A stretch of 36,502 bases of DNA from CAZKUR01 sp964556005 (lineage in GTDB: Bacteria > Bacteroidota > Ignavibacteria > Ignavibacteriales > Ignavibacteriaceae), in NCBI GenBank assembly GCA_964556005.1, contig CAZKUR010000039.1:1-36502 (forward strand). Reading direction: 5' to 3'. The translations under genes were made by a program, and so were the position numbers. The notes beneath the pieces are model-generated. The model made no database searches. It had not been told where the DNA came from and saw nothing but the letters and a program-made list of their open reading frames with translations. Positions 1 to 7,753 of the stretch are shown in pieces. How positions within the stretch are numbered: position 1 is the first letter of the stretch; every line of letters begins with the position of its first letter.

Positions 1-608
1 GTAATAAAACCCAGAATAGAAACCGCGATCTGATTTCAAGCGTAAAGAAAATTCAAGAATCGGGTATGGAGGTTCAGGGAGGATTTATTGTAGGATTTGA
101 TAACGATCCGCCTTCAATCTTCGATAAGCTAACAAACTTTATACAGGAAAGCGGTATTGTAACTGCTATGGTCGGTTTGTTAAATGCACCCCAAGGAACG
201 AAACTTCATAAAAGACTGCTCAGCGAAGGAAGATTATTAAACGATTTTAACGGGAACAATACTGATCTCTCGATTAATTTTATCCCGCAGATGAATCCCG
301 GGGTACTCCTTGACGGATATAAGAAAATTTTAAACACTATATATTCACCTAAATATTATTATGAACGTGTAATGCGTTTCTTGAAAGATTTTGAACCGAA
401 AAAGAAGAAAGTCTTTCACCTTAATCCGAATTACATACTTGCACTATTTAAATCTATTTTCAAATTGGGCGTAATCGGTGAAGAAAGAATTTATTACTGG
501 AAATTATTTCTATGGTCATTGTTCCGCAAACCGAAGTTGTTTTCTCTTGCAATATTATTTACGATTTATGGATTTCATTTCAGGAAAATCTCCGGTGGCT
601 TTCAATGA
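1..608 (+). CDS. B12-binding radical SAM protein, C-terminal part (5' partial)
   Basis: The reading frame is open from base 3 to the TGA at 606-608, so the gene starts before the window and only about 200 C-terminal residues are seen. The segment GGFIVGFDND followed by the LLNAPQGTKLHKRL stretch is typical of the end of the radical SAM barrel in proteins with an N-terminal cobalamin-binding domain and a C-terminal DUF4070-like region. The CxxxCxxC cluster motif would be upstream and cannot be checked. The last 60 residues are hydrophobic and basic. The substrate cannot be told from this fragment. An in-frame ATG at 66 lies inside the conserved domain and is unlikely to be the true start. A hairpin follows at 629-648. 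Confidence 0.75.
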   Translation, partial: NKTQNRNRDLISSVKKIQESGMEVQGGFIVGFDNDPPSIFDKLTNFIQESGIVTAMVGLLNAPQGTKLHKRLLSEGRLLNDFNGNNTDLSINFIPQMNPGVLLDGYKKILNTIYSPKYYYERVMRFLKDFEPKKKKVFHLNPNYILALFKSIFKLGVIGEERIYYWKLFLWSLFRKPKLFSLAILFTIYGFHFRKISGGFQ

Positions 609-628
609 AAAGTTCAACAATTAATTGG

Positions 629-648
629 TAGAAATGTTTGCATTTCTA
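629..648 (+). terminator. Hairpin after radical SAM gene
   Basis: TAGAAATG at 629-636 and CATTTCTA at 641-648 are perfect 8-base arms around a TTTG loop, 20 bases after the stop codon. The arms are AT-rich and the following T run is short, so this is at best a weak terminator. Confidence 0.4.
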
Positions 649-725
649 TAAAAATGTTTTCCGGACATAAATAATTATAGTATTCATTTTAGATTAGGTG
701 TAAAAATCAAAAGGAGATATTTGTA

Positions 726-3008
726 TTGGAAAACATTATCATTCAGTCATCAATAAACAGGATTGCCTTCATTGGAAATTATTTACCCCGGCAATGCGGA
801 ATTGCAACGTTTACAACCGATTTGTGCGAGTCAATAGCCGCCCGTTACGTTGGTACAACATGTATTGCACTGCCGGTCAATGATATTGAAGCCGGTTATG
901 CATATCCCAACCGGGTTCGATTCGAATTGATAGAAAAAGATATCGAGTCTTACCGGCGCGCGGCCGATTTTCTGAATATTAATAATGTCGATCTGGTATG
1001 CGTACAATTCGAGTATGGGATATTCGGCGGGAAAGCCGGGAGCCACATACTGGCATTGCTAAGCGAGTTACGAATGCCGATTATTACAACTTTGCATACG
1101 ATATTAAAAGACCCTGACCCTGATCAACGACGGGTTTTAGAAGAAGTTGCGGCTTTTTCGGACCGGCTGGTTGTAATGAGCGAACGCGGTTCTGAATTTT
1201 TGCAAGAAATATATAATGTATTACCGGAGAAAATTGATCTGATTCCTCACGGTATTCCCGATGTGCCGTTCGTTGATCCGAGTTTCAATAAAGATTTATT
1301 CGGAGTCGAGGGCAAGATTGTTCTACTTAGTTTTGGTTTGCTCTCTGCAAGTAAAGGAATTGAAACCGTTATATCGGCATTACCTCGAATTGTAGCGCGG
1401 TATCCCGAAATTGTTTATATCGTTGTCGGTGCAACACATCCTCATGTTATTCAAAAAGAAGGCGAAATGTACCGCATGTCTTTGCAATGGCTGGCACAAC
1501 AAAAAGGTGTGGAAAGTAACGTTATCTTTTACAACCGCTTTGTCAGCGCCGAGGAACTTGTCGAGTTCATAAGTGCGGCGGATATTTATATTACACCTTA
1601 TCTTAATGAAGCGCAGATAACGTCCGGTACTTTGGCATATACATTGGGAGCAGGTAAAGCCATTATTTCTACTCCGTATTGGTACGCGGAAGAGATGCTT
1701 GCCGACGGCAGAGGTGTGCTGTTTCCATTCCGTGATCATGAAGCCCTTGCAGAGCAGGTTATTAACTTGCTGGACAATGAAGCTGAACGTCATGCGATGC
1801 GCAAACGTGCATACATGCATGGAAGAAATATGATTTGGACTGTGGTGGCGCAACGCTATATGGAAAGTTTTGAGCGTGCACGGGCAGAGCGTCGTCATTA
1901 TATCCCGGCGGGGTTTATTTCAAAAGCGCTTGATAAATATCCGGGTGAACTACCTCAGTTAAAGCTCGATCACCTAAAGCATATGACCGACTTTACGGGC
2001 ATATTTCAGCATGCCCTGTTTACGGTACCTAATTATTCGCATGGCTATACAACTGACGACAATGCGCGGGCTCTTTTAGTAAGTATTCTTTTAGATGAAC
2101 TGGGAAGCAGCGATGGCTTGGGATTGGCGACCCGTTATCTTGCTTTCCTCGGATTTGCATTTAACGATCAAACTAAACGTTTTCGAAACTTTATGGACTA
2201 TCAACGCAATTGGCTGGAAGATTCCGGGTCGGACGATAGTCATGGTCGTGCACTTTTGGCGTTGGGCAAGGTATTAAGTCATTCCGAAACTCCGGCATTA
2301 AACAGTATGGCAGGCTGGCTTTTTGAACAAACATTACCTGCCGTTCTATTAACTACCAGTCCGCGAGCCTGGGCATTTGCTTTAATAGGCATTTACGAGT
2401 ATTCACAAAAATTTGCCGGTGACCGCAGGGCAGGGCAGGTAAGGGATGAATTAGCAGGGCGGCTGCTGACGTTATATCAGAATAATCGTTCCGAAGAGTG
2501 GCGCTGGTACGAAAGAGAGCTTACATATTGCAACGCTGCATTACCCCATGCATTACTCTTATGCGGTAAATCTATTCCTAACGGGAATATGACTGATGCC
2601 GGTTTGGAGTCGCTAAATTGGCTTTCCGGTTTACAGCATGCAAGTAAAGGACATTTTGTTCCGATCGGGTCAAATGGTTTTTATCAGAGAGGCGGAGAAC
2701 GTGCTCGTTTTGATCAGCAGCCTGTTGAAGCACAAACGATGGTATCGGCCTGTCTCGAAGCTTTTAGAACTACCGGAGATAAATTTTGGAACAAAGAAGC
2801 TCGCTGCGCATTTGATTGGTTCCTCGGAAATAACGATTTAAATCTTCCCATCTACGATCCTACTACTGGTGGCTGCAGAGACGGATTGCATCCCGACCGT
2901 GCAAACGAAAATCAGGGTGCTGAATCTACTTTGGCTTTTCTTCAGTCATTATTGGAACTGCGTTTGGCAAAACAATCACATTTATCTTTGGAGACAGTTT
3001 TAAAATGA
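726..3008 (+). CDS. GT4 glycosyltransferase fused to a C-terminal glycoside-hydrolase-like domain
   Basis: A 760-residue cytoplasmic enzyme that starts with TTG at 726, set by AAGGAG at 711-716. Residues about 10-390 are a GT-B glycosyltransferase of family 4. The N-terminal fold has GNYLPRQCGIATFT, the second Rossmann half has LLSFGLLSASKGIE, and the donor-site region has PYLNEAQITSGTLAYTLGAG. Residues about 400-755 look like a separate all-helical module with a YSHGYTTDDNARALL segment and many aromatic residues. Its stop overlaps the start of the GH130 gene (ATGA), so the two are translationally coupled. The pair probably builds and turns over a mannose- or glucose-type glycan, which is inferred from the families. 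The sugar donor is unknown. No copy of the repeated promoter element lies upstream. Confidence 0.85.
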   Translation: MENIIIQSSINRIAFIGNYLPRQCGIATFTTDLCESIAARYVGTTCIALPVNDIEAGYAYPNRVRFELIEKDIESYRRAADFLNINNVDLVCVQFEYGIFGGKAGSHILALLSELRMPIITTLHTILKDPDPDQRRVLEEVAAFSDRLVVMSERGSEFLQEIYNVLPEKIDLIPHGIPDVPFVDPSFNKDLFGVEGKIVLLSFGLLSASKGIETVISALPRIVARYPEIVYIVVGATHPHVIQKEGEMYRMSLQWLAQQKGVESNVIFYNRFVSAEELVEFISAADIYITPYLNEAQITSGTLAYTLGAGKAIISTPYWYAEEMLADGRGVLFPFRDHEALAEQVINLLDNEAERHAMRKRAYMHGRNMIWTVVAQRYMESFERARAERRHYIPAGFISKALDKYPGELPQLKLDHLKHMTDFTGIFQHALFTVPNYSHGYTTDDNARALLVSILLDELGSSDGLGLATRYLAFLGFAFNDQTKRFRNFMDYQRNWLEDSGSDDSHGRALLALGKVLSHSETPALNSMAGWLFEQTLPAVLLTTSPRAWAFALIGIYEYSQKFAGDRRAGQVRDELAGRLLTLYQNNRSEEWRWYERELTYCNAALPHALLLCGKSIPNGNMTDAGLESLNWLSGLQHASKGHFVPIGSNGFYQRGGERARFDQQPVEAQTMVSACLEAFRTTGDKFWNKEARCAFDWFLGNNDLNLPIYDPTTGGCRDGLHPDRANENQGAESTLAFLQSLLELRLAKQSHLSLETVLK

Positions 3009-3967
3009 AAAATCATTATACAGAAATCATTCACCGTAATAAATTAAATCCGATTCTTAAAGCCGAAGATTGGCCGTATCCTATCAATAGTGTTTTCAAT
3101 GCAGGCGCAACATTACTGCCTAATGGAACAACATTGCTTCTCTGTCGTGTAGAAGACCGGCGAGGACTTTCTCACTTTTGTGCTGCACGATCCGAAAATG
3201 GTAAAGATAATTGGCAAATTGACCAGCAGCCGACTTTATTACCTGATGCGGAAAATTTTCCGGAAGAATTATGGGGAATTGAAGATCCCCGCATTACTTT
3301 TGTTAAAGAATTAAAAAAGTACGTAATCGTTTATACCGCTTATACACGTGATGGCCCCGGTGTCGCACTTGCGCTTACAGAAGATTTCAAAAATTTTGAG
3401 CGCTACGGAGTAATAATGCCTCCTGAAGATAAAGATGCAGCTTTGCTGCCGTATCGCATTGACGGTAAGTGGGCTATGATTCATAGACCGATCAGTGCAT
3501 CGAGAGGGCATATGTGGATTTCATATTCGCCGGACTTGAAAAACTGGGGAAAACATGTTTTGATAATGGTTGCGCGTAAGGGTGCATGGTGGGATGCAAA
3601 CAAAATTGGTCTTTCGCCTCCGCCGATTGAAACTCCCGAAGGCTGGCTGGTGATTTATCATGGTGTTAAGCAATCATGCGGCGGATGTATTTATAGGTTA
3701 GGACTCGCGTTATTTGATTTAAAGAAACCGGAAATTTTGATTAAACGAAGCAGCGAGTGGATCTTTTCCCCGGAAGAACCTTACGAGCAGCGCGGTGATG
3801 TTGGATATGTTGTTTTCCCTTGCGGTTACACCATCGGCTCAGACGGCGATACTATAAGTATATATTATGGTGCAGCTGATACTTGCATTGCCTTAGCTAC
3901 CAGCAGCATTAAAGAGATGTTAAGCTGGCTTGAAAAACACAATTCATTAAAGGAAGGAATTTTATGA
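3005..3967 (+). CDS. GH130 family glycoside phosphorylase/hydrolase
   Basis: A 320-residue enzyme with no signal peptide, so probably cytoplasmic. The GIEDPRITF segment, the LLPYRIDGKWAMIHRP segment and the GYVVFPCGYTI-type C-terminus fit the five-bladed beta-propeller of GH130. Members phosphorolyse or hydrolyse beta-mannosides, for example mannosyl-glucose or mannosyl-GlcNAc linkages. The exact substrate cannot be read from the sequence. The start overlaps the previous stop by four bases and its own stop overlaps the next start in the same way, so this is the middle gene of a three-gene operon. GH130 next to a GT4 fusion suggests synthesis and recycling of the same glycan. Confidence 0.85.
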   Translation: MKNHYTEIIHRNKLNPILKAEDWPYPINSVFNAGATLLPNGTTLLLCRVEDRRGLSHFCAARSENGKDNWQIDQQPTLLPDAENFPEELWGIEDPRITFVKELKKYVIVYTAYTRDGPGVALALTEDFKNFERYGVIMPPEDKDAALLPYRIDGKWAMIHRPISASRGHMWISYSPDLKNWGKHVLIMVARKGAWWDANKIGLSPPPIETPEGWLVIYHGVKQSCGGCIYRLGLALFDLKKPEILIKRSSEWIFSPEEPYEQRGDVGYVVFPCGYTIGSDGDTISIYYGAADTCIALATSSIKEMLSWLEKHNSLKEGIL

Positions 3968-4173
3968 AAACAATAAACAGTATACTCCTTGCTCCCGCAT
4001 TTATAGCAGTTGTGATAATTTTCCTCATCTTTATCAGCGGGGCAATTACATTGAAATTGATGAATAACAATAAAAATGAAAGCGAAGCGATGAACCAAAG
4101 CAGTCGGATGTGGATACCAACTTTTGTATGCTTTTTCCTAAGTGCATTATTGAGCTGGGTAATATTCTCGTAA
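3964..4173 (+). CDS. Small two-helix membrane protein
   Basis: Encodes 69 residues beginning MKTINSILLAPAF, coupled by an ATGA overlap to the GH130 gene; GGAAGGAA just upstream serves as ribosome site. Two hydrophobic helices are visible, at about residues 7-31 and 49-68, joined by a polar Asn/Lys/Glu loop. The family is not recognised. Its position suggests a membrane partner of the two sugar enzymes, but that is inference from operon structure only. Confidence 0.65.
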   Translation: MKTINSILLAPAFIAVVIIFLIFISGAITLKLMNNNKNESEAMNQSSRMWIPTFVCFFLSALLSWVIFS

Positions 4174-4199
4174 GGTGAATGACTGAATAATTAATGTCC

Positions 4200-4266
4200 C
4201 TGCTCATAAAAAGAAAGGTTCACTTTATCAATGAACCGGTGTATCTTAAATAAAATGGGAGCAGAA
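4200..4266 (+). terminator. Nested inverted repeats after the GT4-GH130 operon
   Basis: GGTTCA at 4217-4222 pairs with TGAACC at 4232-4237, and an outer CTGCTC near 4200 can pair with GAGCAG near 4260. There is no clear T tract, so the terminator role is only suggested by its place after the operon. The rest of 4174-4350 holds nothing I recognise. Confidence 0.3.
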
Positions 4267-4350
4267 AATTACATTCAGAATCAGGGGTTCGCTTGAAACA
4301 ATTTTCGTAAAAAAATTTATTAACTAATCTTCATGTCGATATGAGACGTC

Positions 4351-4416
4351 CGAAAGATGTAGTTCCTTTTTCATCCTTTTGTCCGATTGAATTAAGAAGA
4401 CACTCTTCATAGCTTA
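4351..4416 (+). promoter_or_regulatory. Shared promoter element, copy 1
   Basis: Conserved block CGAAAGATGTAG plus the TTTTTCATCCTTTTG core, then TTG at 4387-4389, 20 bases, and TAGCTTA at 4410-4416. It lies 162 bases before the start at 4579, leaving a long leader whose 4458-4500 part resembles the leader of copy 12. Confidence 0.8.
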
Positions 4417-4578
4417 ATTAAGCATAAGATTGTTTTTCTGTATATGTGAGTCACCAGGCGCAAGCATAATAAAATTAGGTTCTAAGTTCAAATTTATAAT
4501 CCAACAAAAATCAAACCTAATACAGTTATTCAAAATGATTAGGAAGAAAATGCTTTCAATTTTAACTAGTAATAATAG

Positions 4579-4998
4579 ATGTCTTTTACAAACAGCATTG
4601 ACGGGAAAAATATGATTCATAATCATCAGCAACAACGTTATGAAACCCGGGTGGTCCATCTTGGTTTCATGGGCAGTATTCTTGTGCTGAGTGAGACTGA
4701 CAAAGGTTTTGAGGTAACAAGTTATAAGAAAGGTTTTACACTAAGGAGGGAATCATCCGGGTATAACGTGTACAGTATGAGAAACATCATTGATTGCGTT
4801 AAATTATTTCTGAAACCTACTGCTATGATGTTTATAATACCCGCCGGCACTCCTGTTAATTCGGTAATCAAAAATCTTAGCGAACGCTTTCAACTTGACG
4901 ATCTAAGCCTGTCTGAAGTTCACCTCTGTTTGTCACAAAATAAGACCAAAAAAATATTACAAAAACTTAGACTCAAATTGCCTGCAGCAGGTAAGTAA
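4579..4998 (+). CDS. Hypothetical protein, 139 aa
   Basis: No family recognised. The protein has no signal peptide or membrane helix and is rich in Lys, Leu and Ser, so it is probably a small cytoplasmic protein. A second possible start is the ATG at 4612, which removes 11 residues; neither start has a good ribosome site (the GACGGGAA before 4612 is the better). It is the only sizeable frame downstream of shared promoter copy 1 and is followed within 41 bases by copy 2, so it is probably a single-gene transcript. The middle part has alternating hydrophobic strands (FMGSILVLSETDKGFEV and AMMFIIPAGTPV). Confidence 0.5.
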   Translation: MSFTNSIDGKNMIHNHQQQRYETRVVHLGFMGSILVLSETDKGFEVTSYKKGFTLRRESSGYNVYSMRNIIDCVKLFLKPTAMMFIIPAGTPVNSVIKNLSERFQLDDLSLSEVHLCLSQNKTKKILQKLRLKLPAAGK

Positions 4999-5038
4999 TT
5001 TTACCGAATCTTTTCTTTTATGAATATGCCGGTTTCGT

Positions 5039-5105
5039 CCAAAAGATGTAACCCTTTTTTCATCCCTTTGCTCGATTGTTTTACTTTATTTCTCTTTATA
5101 GCTTA
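5039..5105 (+). promoter_or_regulatory. Shared promoter element, copy 2
   Basis: CCAAAAGATGTAA starts at 5039, the pyrimidine core follows, TTG is at 5076-5078, then 20 bases, then TAGCTTA at 5099-5105. The start codon of the lmo0937-like gene is only 31 bases further on. Confidence 0.8.
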
Positions 5106-5136
5106 ATAATAGATATAAATGGAAAGGATATTCGTT

Positions 5137-5280
5137 ATGTTATTTATAATTGCAATTACTTTGATAGTCTTATGGCTAATCGGACTCGCCTACGCTATGG
5201 GTGAAATTATCTCCGTTCTTCTTGTATTTGCAATTATAATAATCCTATTAAGACTCTTTAACAGAAGGCGCACTTTTTAA
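5137..5280 (+). CDS. lmo0937-family small membrane protein (copy 1)
   Basis: A 47-residue protein, MLFIIAITLIVLWLIGLAYA at its start, made of two hydrophobic helices around a Gly-Glu turn and ending in a basic RRR tail. This is the pattern of the lmo0937 small membrane protein family, whose function is unknown. AAAGGA at 5123-5128 favours ATG 5137 over the in-frame ATG at 5119. A paralogue is found at 13200. It lies directly behind shared promoter copy 2. Confidence 0.75.
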   Translation: MLFIIAITLIVLWLIGLAYAMGEIISVLLVFAIIIILLRLFNRRRTF

Positions 5281-5588
5281 ATTGACGCAACAAGTTACTT
5301 CCTAGTTGATTAGTCTTACGGAAAAATAGATTATCGGATCAAAAAGGATTGTGTGATTACAAGTTGAAATTAATTGACTTAAGCAGAGAAGAATTAAAAT
5401 AATCAGAATTCTAATTAAGGAAAATCAATTCTAATTTAAAAAGAGAAAATAAAATGAGAACATGCCGGTACGTTAAAGTATGATTGACTTTGCCCTTGTC
5501 GGAGCACAACTTTAAGTCAATAAGTGAATGTTACCATGCACTGATTTTACAAGAAACTTTTAGTTAATAAATATATAAAGGAAACACA
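5281..5588 (+). other. Intergenic stretch without a visible gene
   Basis: This AT-rich stretch holds no frame that looks coding and no copy of the shared promoter element. The lipoprotein gene at 5589 may be read from copy 2 or from an unrecognised promoter here. Confidence 0.5.
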
Positions 5589-6080
5589 ATGAGAAAACAC
5601 GAATCATTAAAACTTGTCTTTATGGTTTTAATAATTTTTACAACAGTGGTTTATTTAGGTTGTGAAAAGAAAACCGGGAAAACAGAGGAAACTAACGAAA
5701 ATGTAAAGACTGAGGAAGTAGCAACGGACTCTGCATCCAACGTTACTGAACCTGTGGAGGAAACAAAAATAGCTATACCGGACTTAACCGGGAAATGGAC
5801 AGGTACTTTCGATAAAAAAACGGCAGTGCTTACGATAACCAAACAATCGGACAGCAGCTTCACCGGGAAAATTACCATAAATTATAGGGAGGTTATTAAT
5901 CAGGATGTAAAGGGGATTTATAGTCCAACGACTCAGAAGATATCAATGATCGACCAGCTTCATAGCCGTTACCAGGGGAAATACAATGGGAAGTTGTCTG
6001 AGGATGGAAAAAATTATTCAGGCACTTTTACAATGAAACTTGACGGTTCAAAATTTTTATTTAATATGAACAAAAAATAA
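5589..6080 (+). CDS. Lipoprotein, 163 aa, unknown function
   Basis: Starts MRKHESLKLVF behind AAAGGAAA. A hydrophobic segment ends in the lipobox YLGC with the lipidated Cys at about residue 25. An acidic, low-complexity Glu/Thr linker follows (about 26-65). The C-terminal domain begins DLTGKWTGTF and has alternating beta strands ending in DGSKFLFNMNKK, which suggests a lipocalin-like small barrel. The protein should be anchored in the outer or inner membrane facing the periplasm. It is followed after 12 bases by another lipoprotein, so both are likely co-transcribed. The family is not recognised with certainty. Confidence 0.7.
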   Translation: MRKHESLKLVFMVLIIFTTVVYLGCEKKTGKTEETNENVKTEEVATDSASNVTEPVEETKIAIPDLTGKWTGTFDKKTAVLTITKQSDSSFTGKITINYREVINQDVKGIYSPTTQKISMIDQLHSRYQGKYNGKLSEDGKNYSGTFTMKLDGSKFLFNMNKK

Positions 6081-6092
6081 AGGAAGGTGAAA

Positions 6093-6845
6093 ATGAAAAA
6101 ACTAATTCATTTATTTGTTATTACAATTGCAGCATTGATAATTTCTTCCTGCAATTCTACAGATAATAATGTCGTTAATCCACCGGATCCGGGCAGCATT
6201 TATGTGTCATCAAATCCGGCAGGAGCACAAATTTGGTTAGATGGAGTAAACAAATCGCTTACTACCCCGGATACTATTACAAATGTCGATAAAGGAGTTC
6301 ATACTGTAACTTTAAAATTACAGGACTATGCTGATACTTCATTCTCAATCTCTGTTAACTCCGGTGAAATGAGTGTAGTTAGTAATGTTGAGCTTTCATC
6401 GAATATATTTACAACATTATTTGGCCCGATTAAGATTTATGAAACATCGGGAACTACCACATCTCAGCCAAGCGGTTTGGATCTTTCCACCGGTACTGCC
6501 TACGGTGTTTCTTCATCTCAGAGTGATAGTGTGGATATTTATTATTCCAGTACGGGGTATTTGGTTCAGAGTGCCGATCTTTATCCATCTCTTATCCGGG
6601 TAACTGCCTTTTTTGTAGGTTCAAGTACGAATCTTTTTGACGGTGTGAATTCACAATTAAGAAATAACGGTACATGGACTAATAACATTGGCGACAGAGA
6701 ATCCAATTATGTATTTCTTTATGATCACGACGGTCATTATTCCAAACTTAAAATAGTTAATTGGGGCGGTGGTGTACCCGGCGAACCAGCCTGGGTTGAA
6801 GTTCAATGGTATTACAACAAAACTGTTCTGGATAACAGATTCTAA
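6093..6845 (+). CDS. PEGA-domain lipoprotein
   Basis: A 250-residue protein. I choose ATG 6093, six to ten bases after AGGAAGG, rather than the GTG two codons upstream. The signal peptide ends in ISSC (Cys at residue 20). Residues about 35-100 are a PEGA domain: IYVSSNPAGAQIWLDG, then TPDTITNVDKGVHTVTL. The remaining 150 residues are a beta-rich region with YDHDGHYSKLKI and a Trp-rich end, not recognised. PEGA domains are surface beta-sandwich modules. It shares a transcript with the preceding lipoprotein and ends at the strong hairpin at 6867. Confidence 0.75.
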   Translation: MKKLIHLFVITIAALIISSCNSTDNNVVNPPDPGSIYVSSNPAGAQIWLDGVNKSLTTPDTITNVDKGVHTVTLKLQDYADTSFSISVNSGEMSVVSNVELSSNIFTTLFGPIKIYETSGTTTSQPSGLDLSTGTAYGVSSSQSDSVDIYYSSTGYLVQSADLYPSLIRVTAFFVGSSTNLFDGVNSQLRNNGTWTNNIGDRESNYVFLYDHDGHYSKLKIVNWGGGVPGEPAWVEVQWYYNKTVLDNRF

Positions 6846-6866
6846 TTTTATAAAAGTTCCCTGGAA

Positions 6867-6895
6867 AAGCCGCAGTAATGCGGCTTAATTTTATA
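6867..6895 (+). terminator. Rho-independent terminator
   Basis: AAGCCGCA at 6867-6874, a GTAA loop, TGCGGCTT at 6879-6886, then AATTTTAT. It closes the two-lipoprotein unit. Confidence 0.8.
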
Positions 6896-7026
6896 ATTTA
6901 CAATAATTGTTGAATATTTAATTCTTAAAGAGCTTATATCTCACTTCTTCAATCAATTAACGATTTGTATAAAGAAAAGTCTGAACATATTTATAAAAAT
7001 ATCAGCGAAAATAAATTGGTGATCAA

Positions 7027-7093
7027 CCAATAGAATTAATCCATTTTTCATCCTTTTGCCTGATTGATTCAGAATTTCACTTACCATAGCTTT
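7027..7093 (+). promoter_or_regulatory. Shared promoter element, copy 3
   Basis: The left part is diverged (CCAATAGAATTAATCC), but the TTTTTCATCCTTTTG core is intact. TTG is at 7064-7066, 20 bases follow, then TAGCTTT at 7087-7093. It lies 119 bases before the barrel-protein start at 7213. Confidence 0.75.
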
Positions 7094-7212
7094 TAACATA
7101 CTCACAAAAGTGATTTTGTTTCCGAAGAAAGCATGATACATAATGATTTTGATTTATGATGTTCGGATAGAATTAAAATAATATTGAAAAATAATACAAG
7201 GAATAAACGAAT

Positions 7213-7710
7213 ATGAAGAAATTTATTTTGTTCAGCGTAGCTCTAATCATGGCAATAATTTTCACAAAACCGGCTGAGGCACAGGACCATGGATTTGGAA
7301 TCGGGATAATATTTGGAGAGCCAACAGGGCTGAGTGCAAAACTCTGGACATCAAAGGATAATGCTTTTGATTTCGGGCTTGGTTTATCCGTAGGCGGTGA
7401 CCGTATTTCATACAAAGGCCATTACGATAACGGCAGCCGAATGCATTTTCACATGGATTACTTATGGCATTCATTTAATGCAATAAAATCAAGCGAAAGA
7501 TTTCCTCTTTATTATGGAATTGGAGGAAGAATCAACACTGGAGGTGGGTATGATGCTTCAATCGGTGTAAGGGGGGTTTTTGGCATCGCCTGGTTTCCGC
7601 ATTCAACCCCTATAGATATTTTTGTTGAGTTAGTGCCGGTACTTCAGCTTACCTCATCAGTGGGGTTAGGTATTGACGCCGGCGTGGGAATAAGGTATTT
7701 CTTTGAATGA
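7213..7710 (+). CDS. Outer-membrane beta-barrel protein, 165 aa
   Basis: Starts MKKFILFSVALIMAI with AAGGA upstream. A signal peptide ends at AEAQ (about residue 24). The mature part alternates short amphipathic strands with glycine turns (GFGIGIIFGEPTGLSAKLW, YYGIGGRINTGGG, GLGIDAGVGIRYFFE), with the C-terminal aromatic residue typical of outer-membrane barrels. The layout resembles the BAPKO_0422/DUF3996 type of small eight-stranded barrel, which I offer as a likeness only. Function unknown. It sits alone behind shared promoter copy 3, with the OmpA gene 43 bases downstream, possibly on the same transcript. Confidence 0.75.
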   Translation: MKKFILFSVALIMAIIFTKPAEAQDHGFGIGIIFGEPTGLSAKLWTSKDNAFDFGLGLSVGGDRISYKGHYDNGSRMHFHMDYLWHSFNAIKSSERFPLYYGIGGRINTGGGYDASIGVRGVFGIAWFPHSTPIDIFVELVPVLQLTSSVGLGIDAGVGIRYFFE

Positions 7711-7753
7711 GAAAAATAATTGTGCTTTGTTCAATTAAAAAAAAGGAGATAAA

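Noticed and set aside
1380..1898. Long reverse-strand frame of 172 codons inside the GT4 gene
   Set aside because: It is antisense to a gene with clear glycosyltransferase motifs, has no ribosome site and no recognisable protein features.
4351..4416. The shared element as an alternative (ECF) sigma factor promoter
   Set aside because: The TTG and TAnnTTT boxes fit the Bacteroidota housekeeping type, and the conserved block upstream is too long and lies outside the sigma contact region, so an activator site is more likely.
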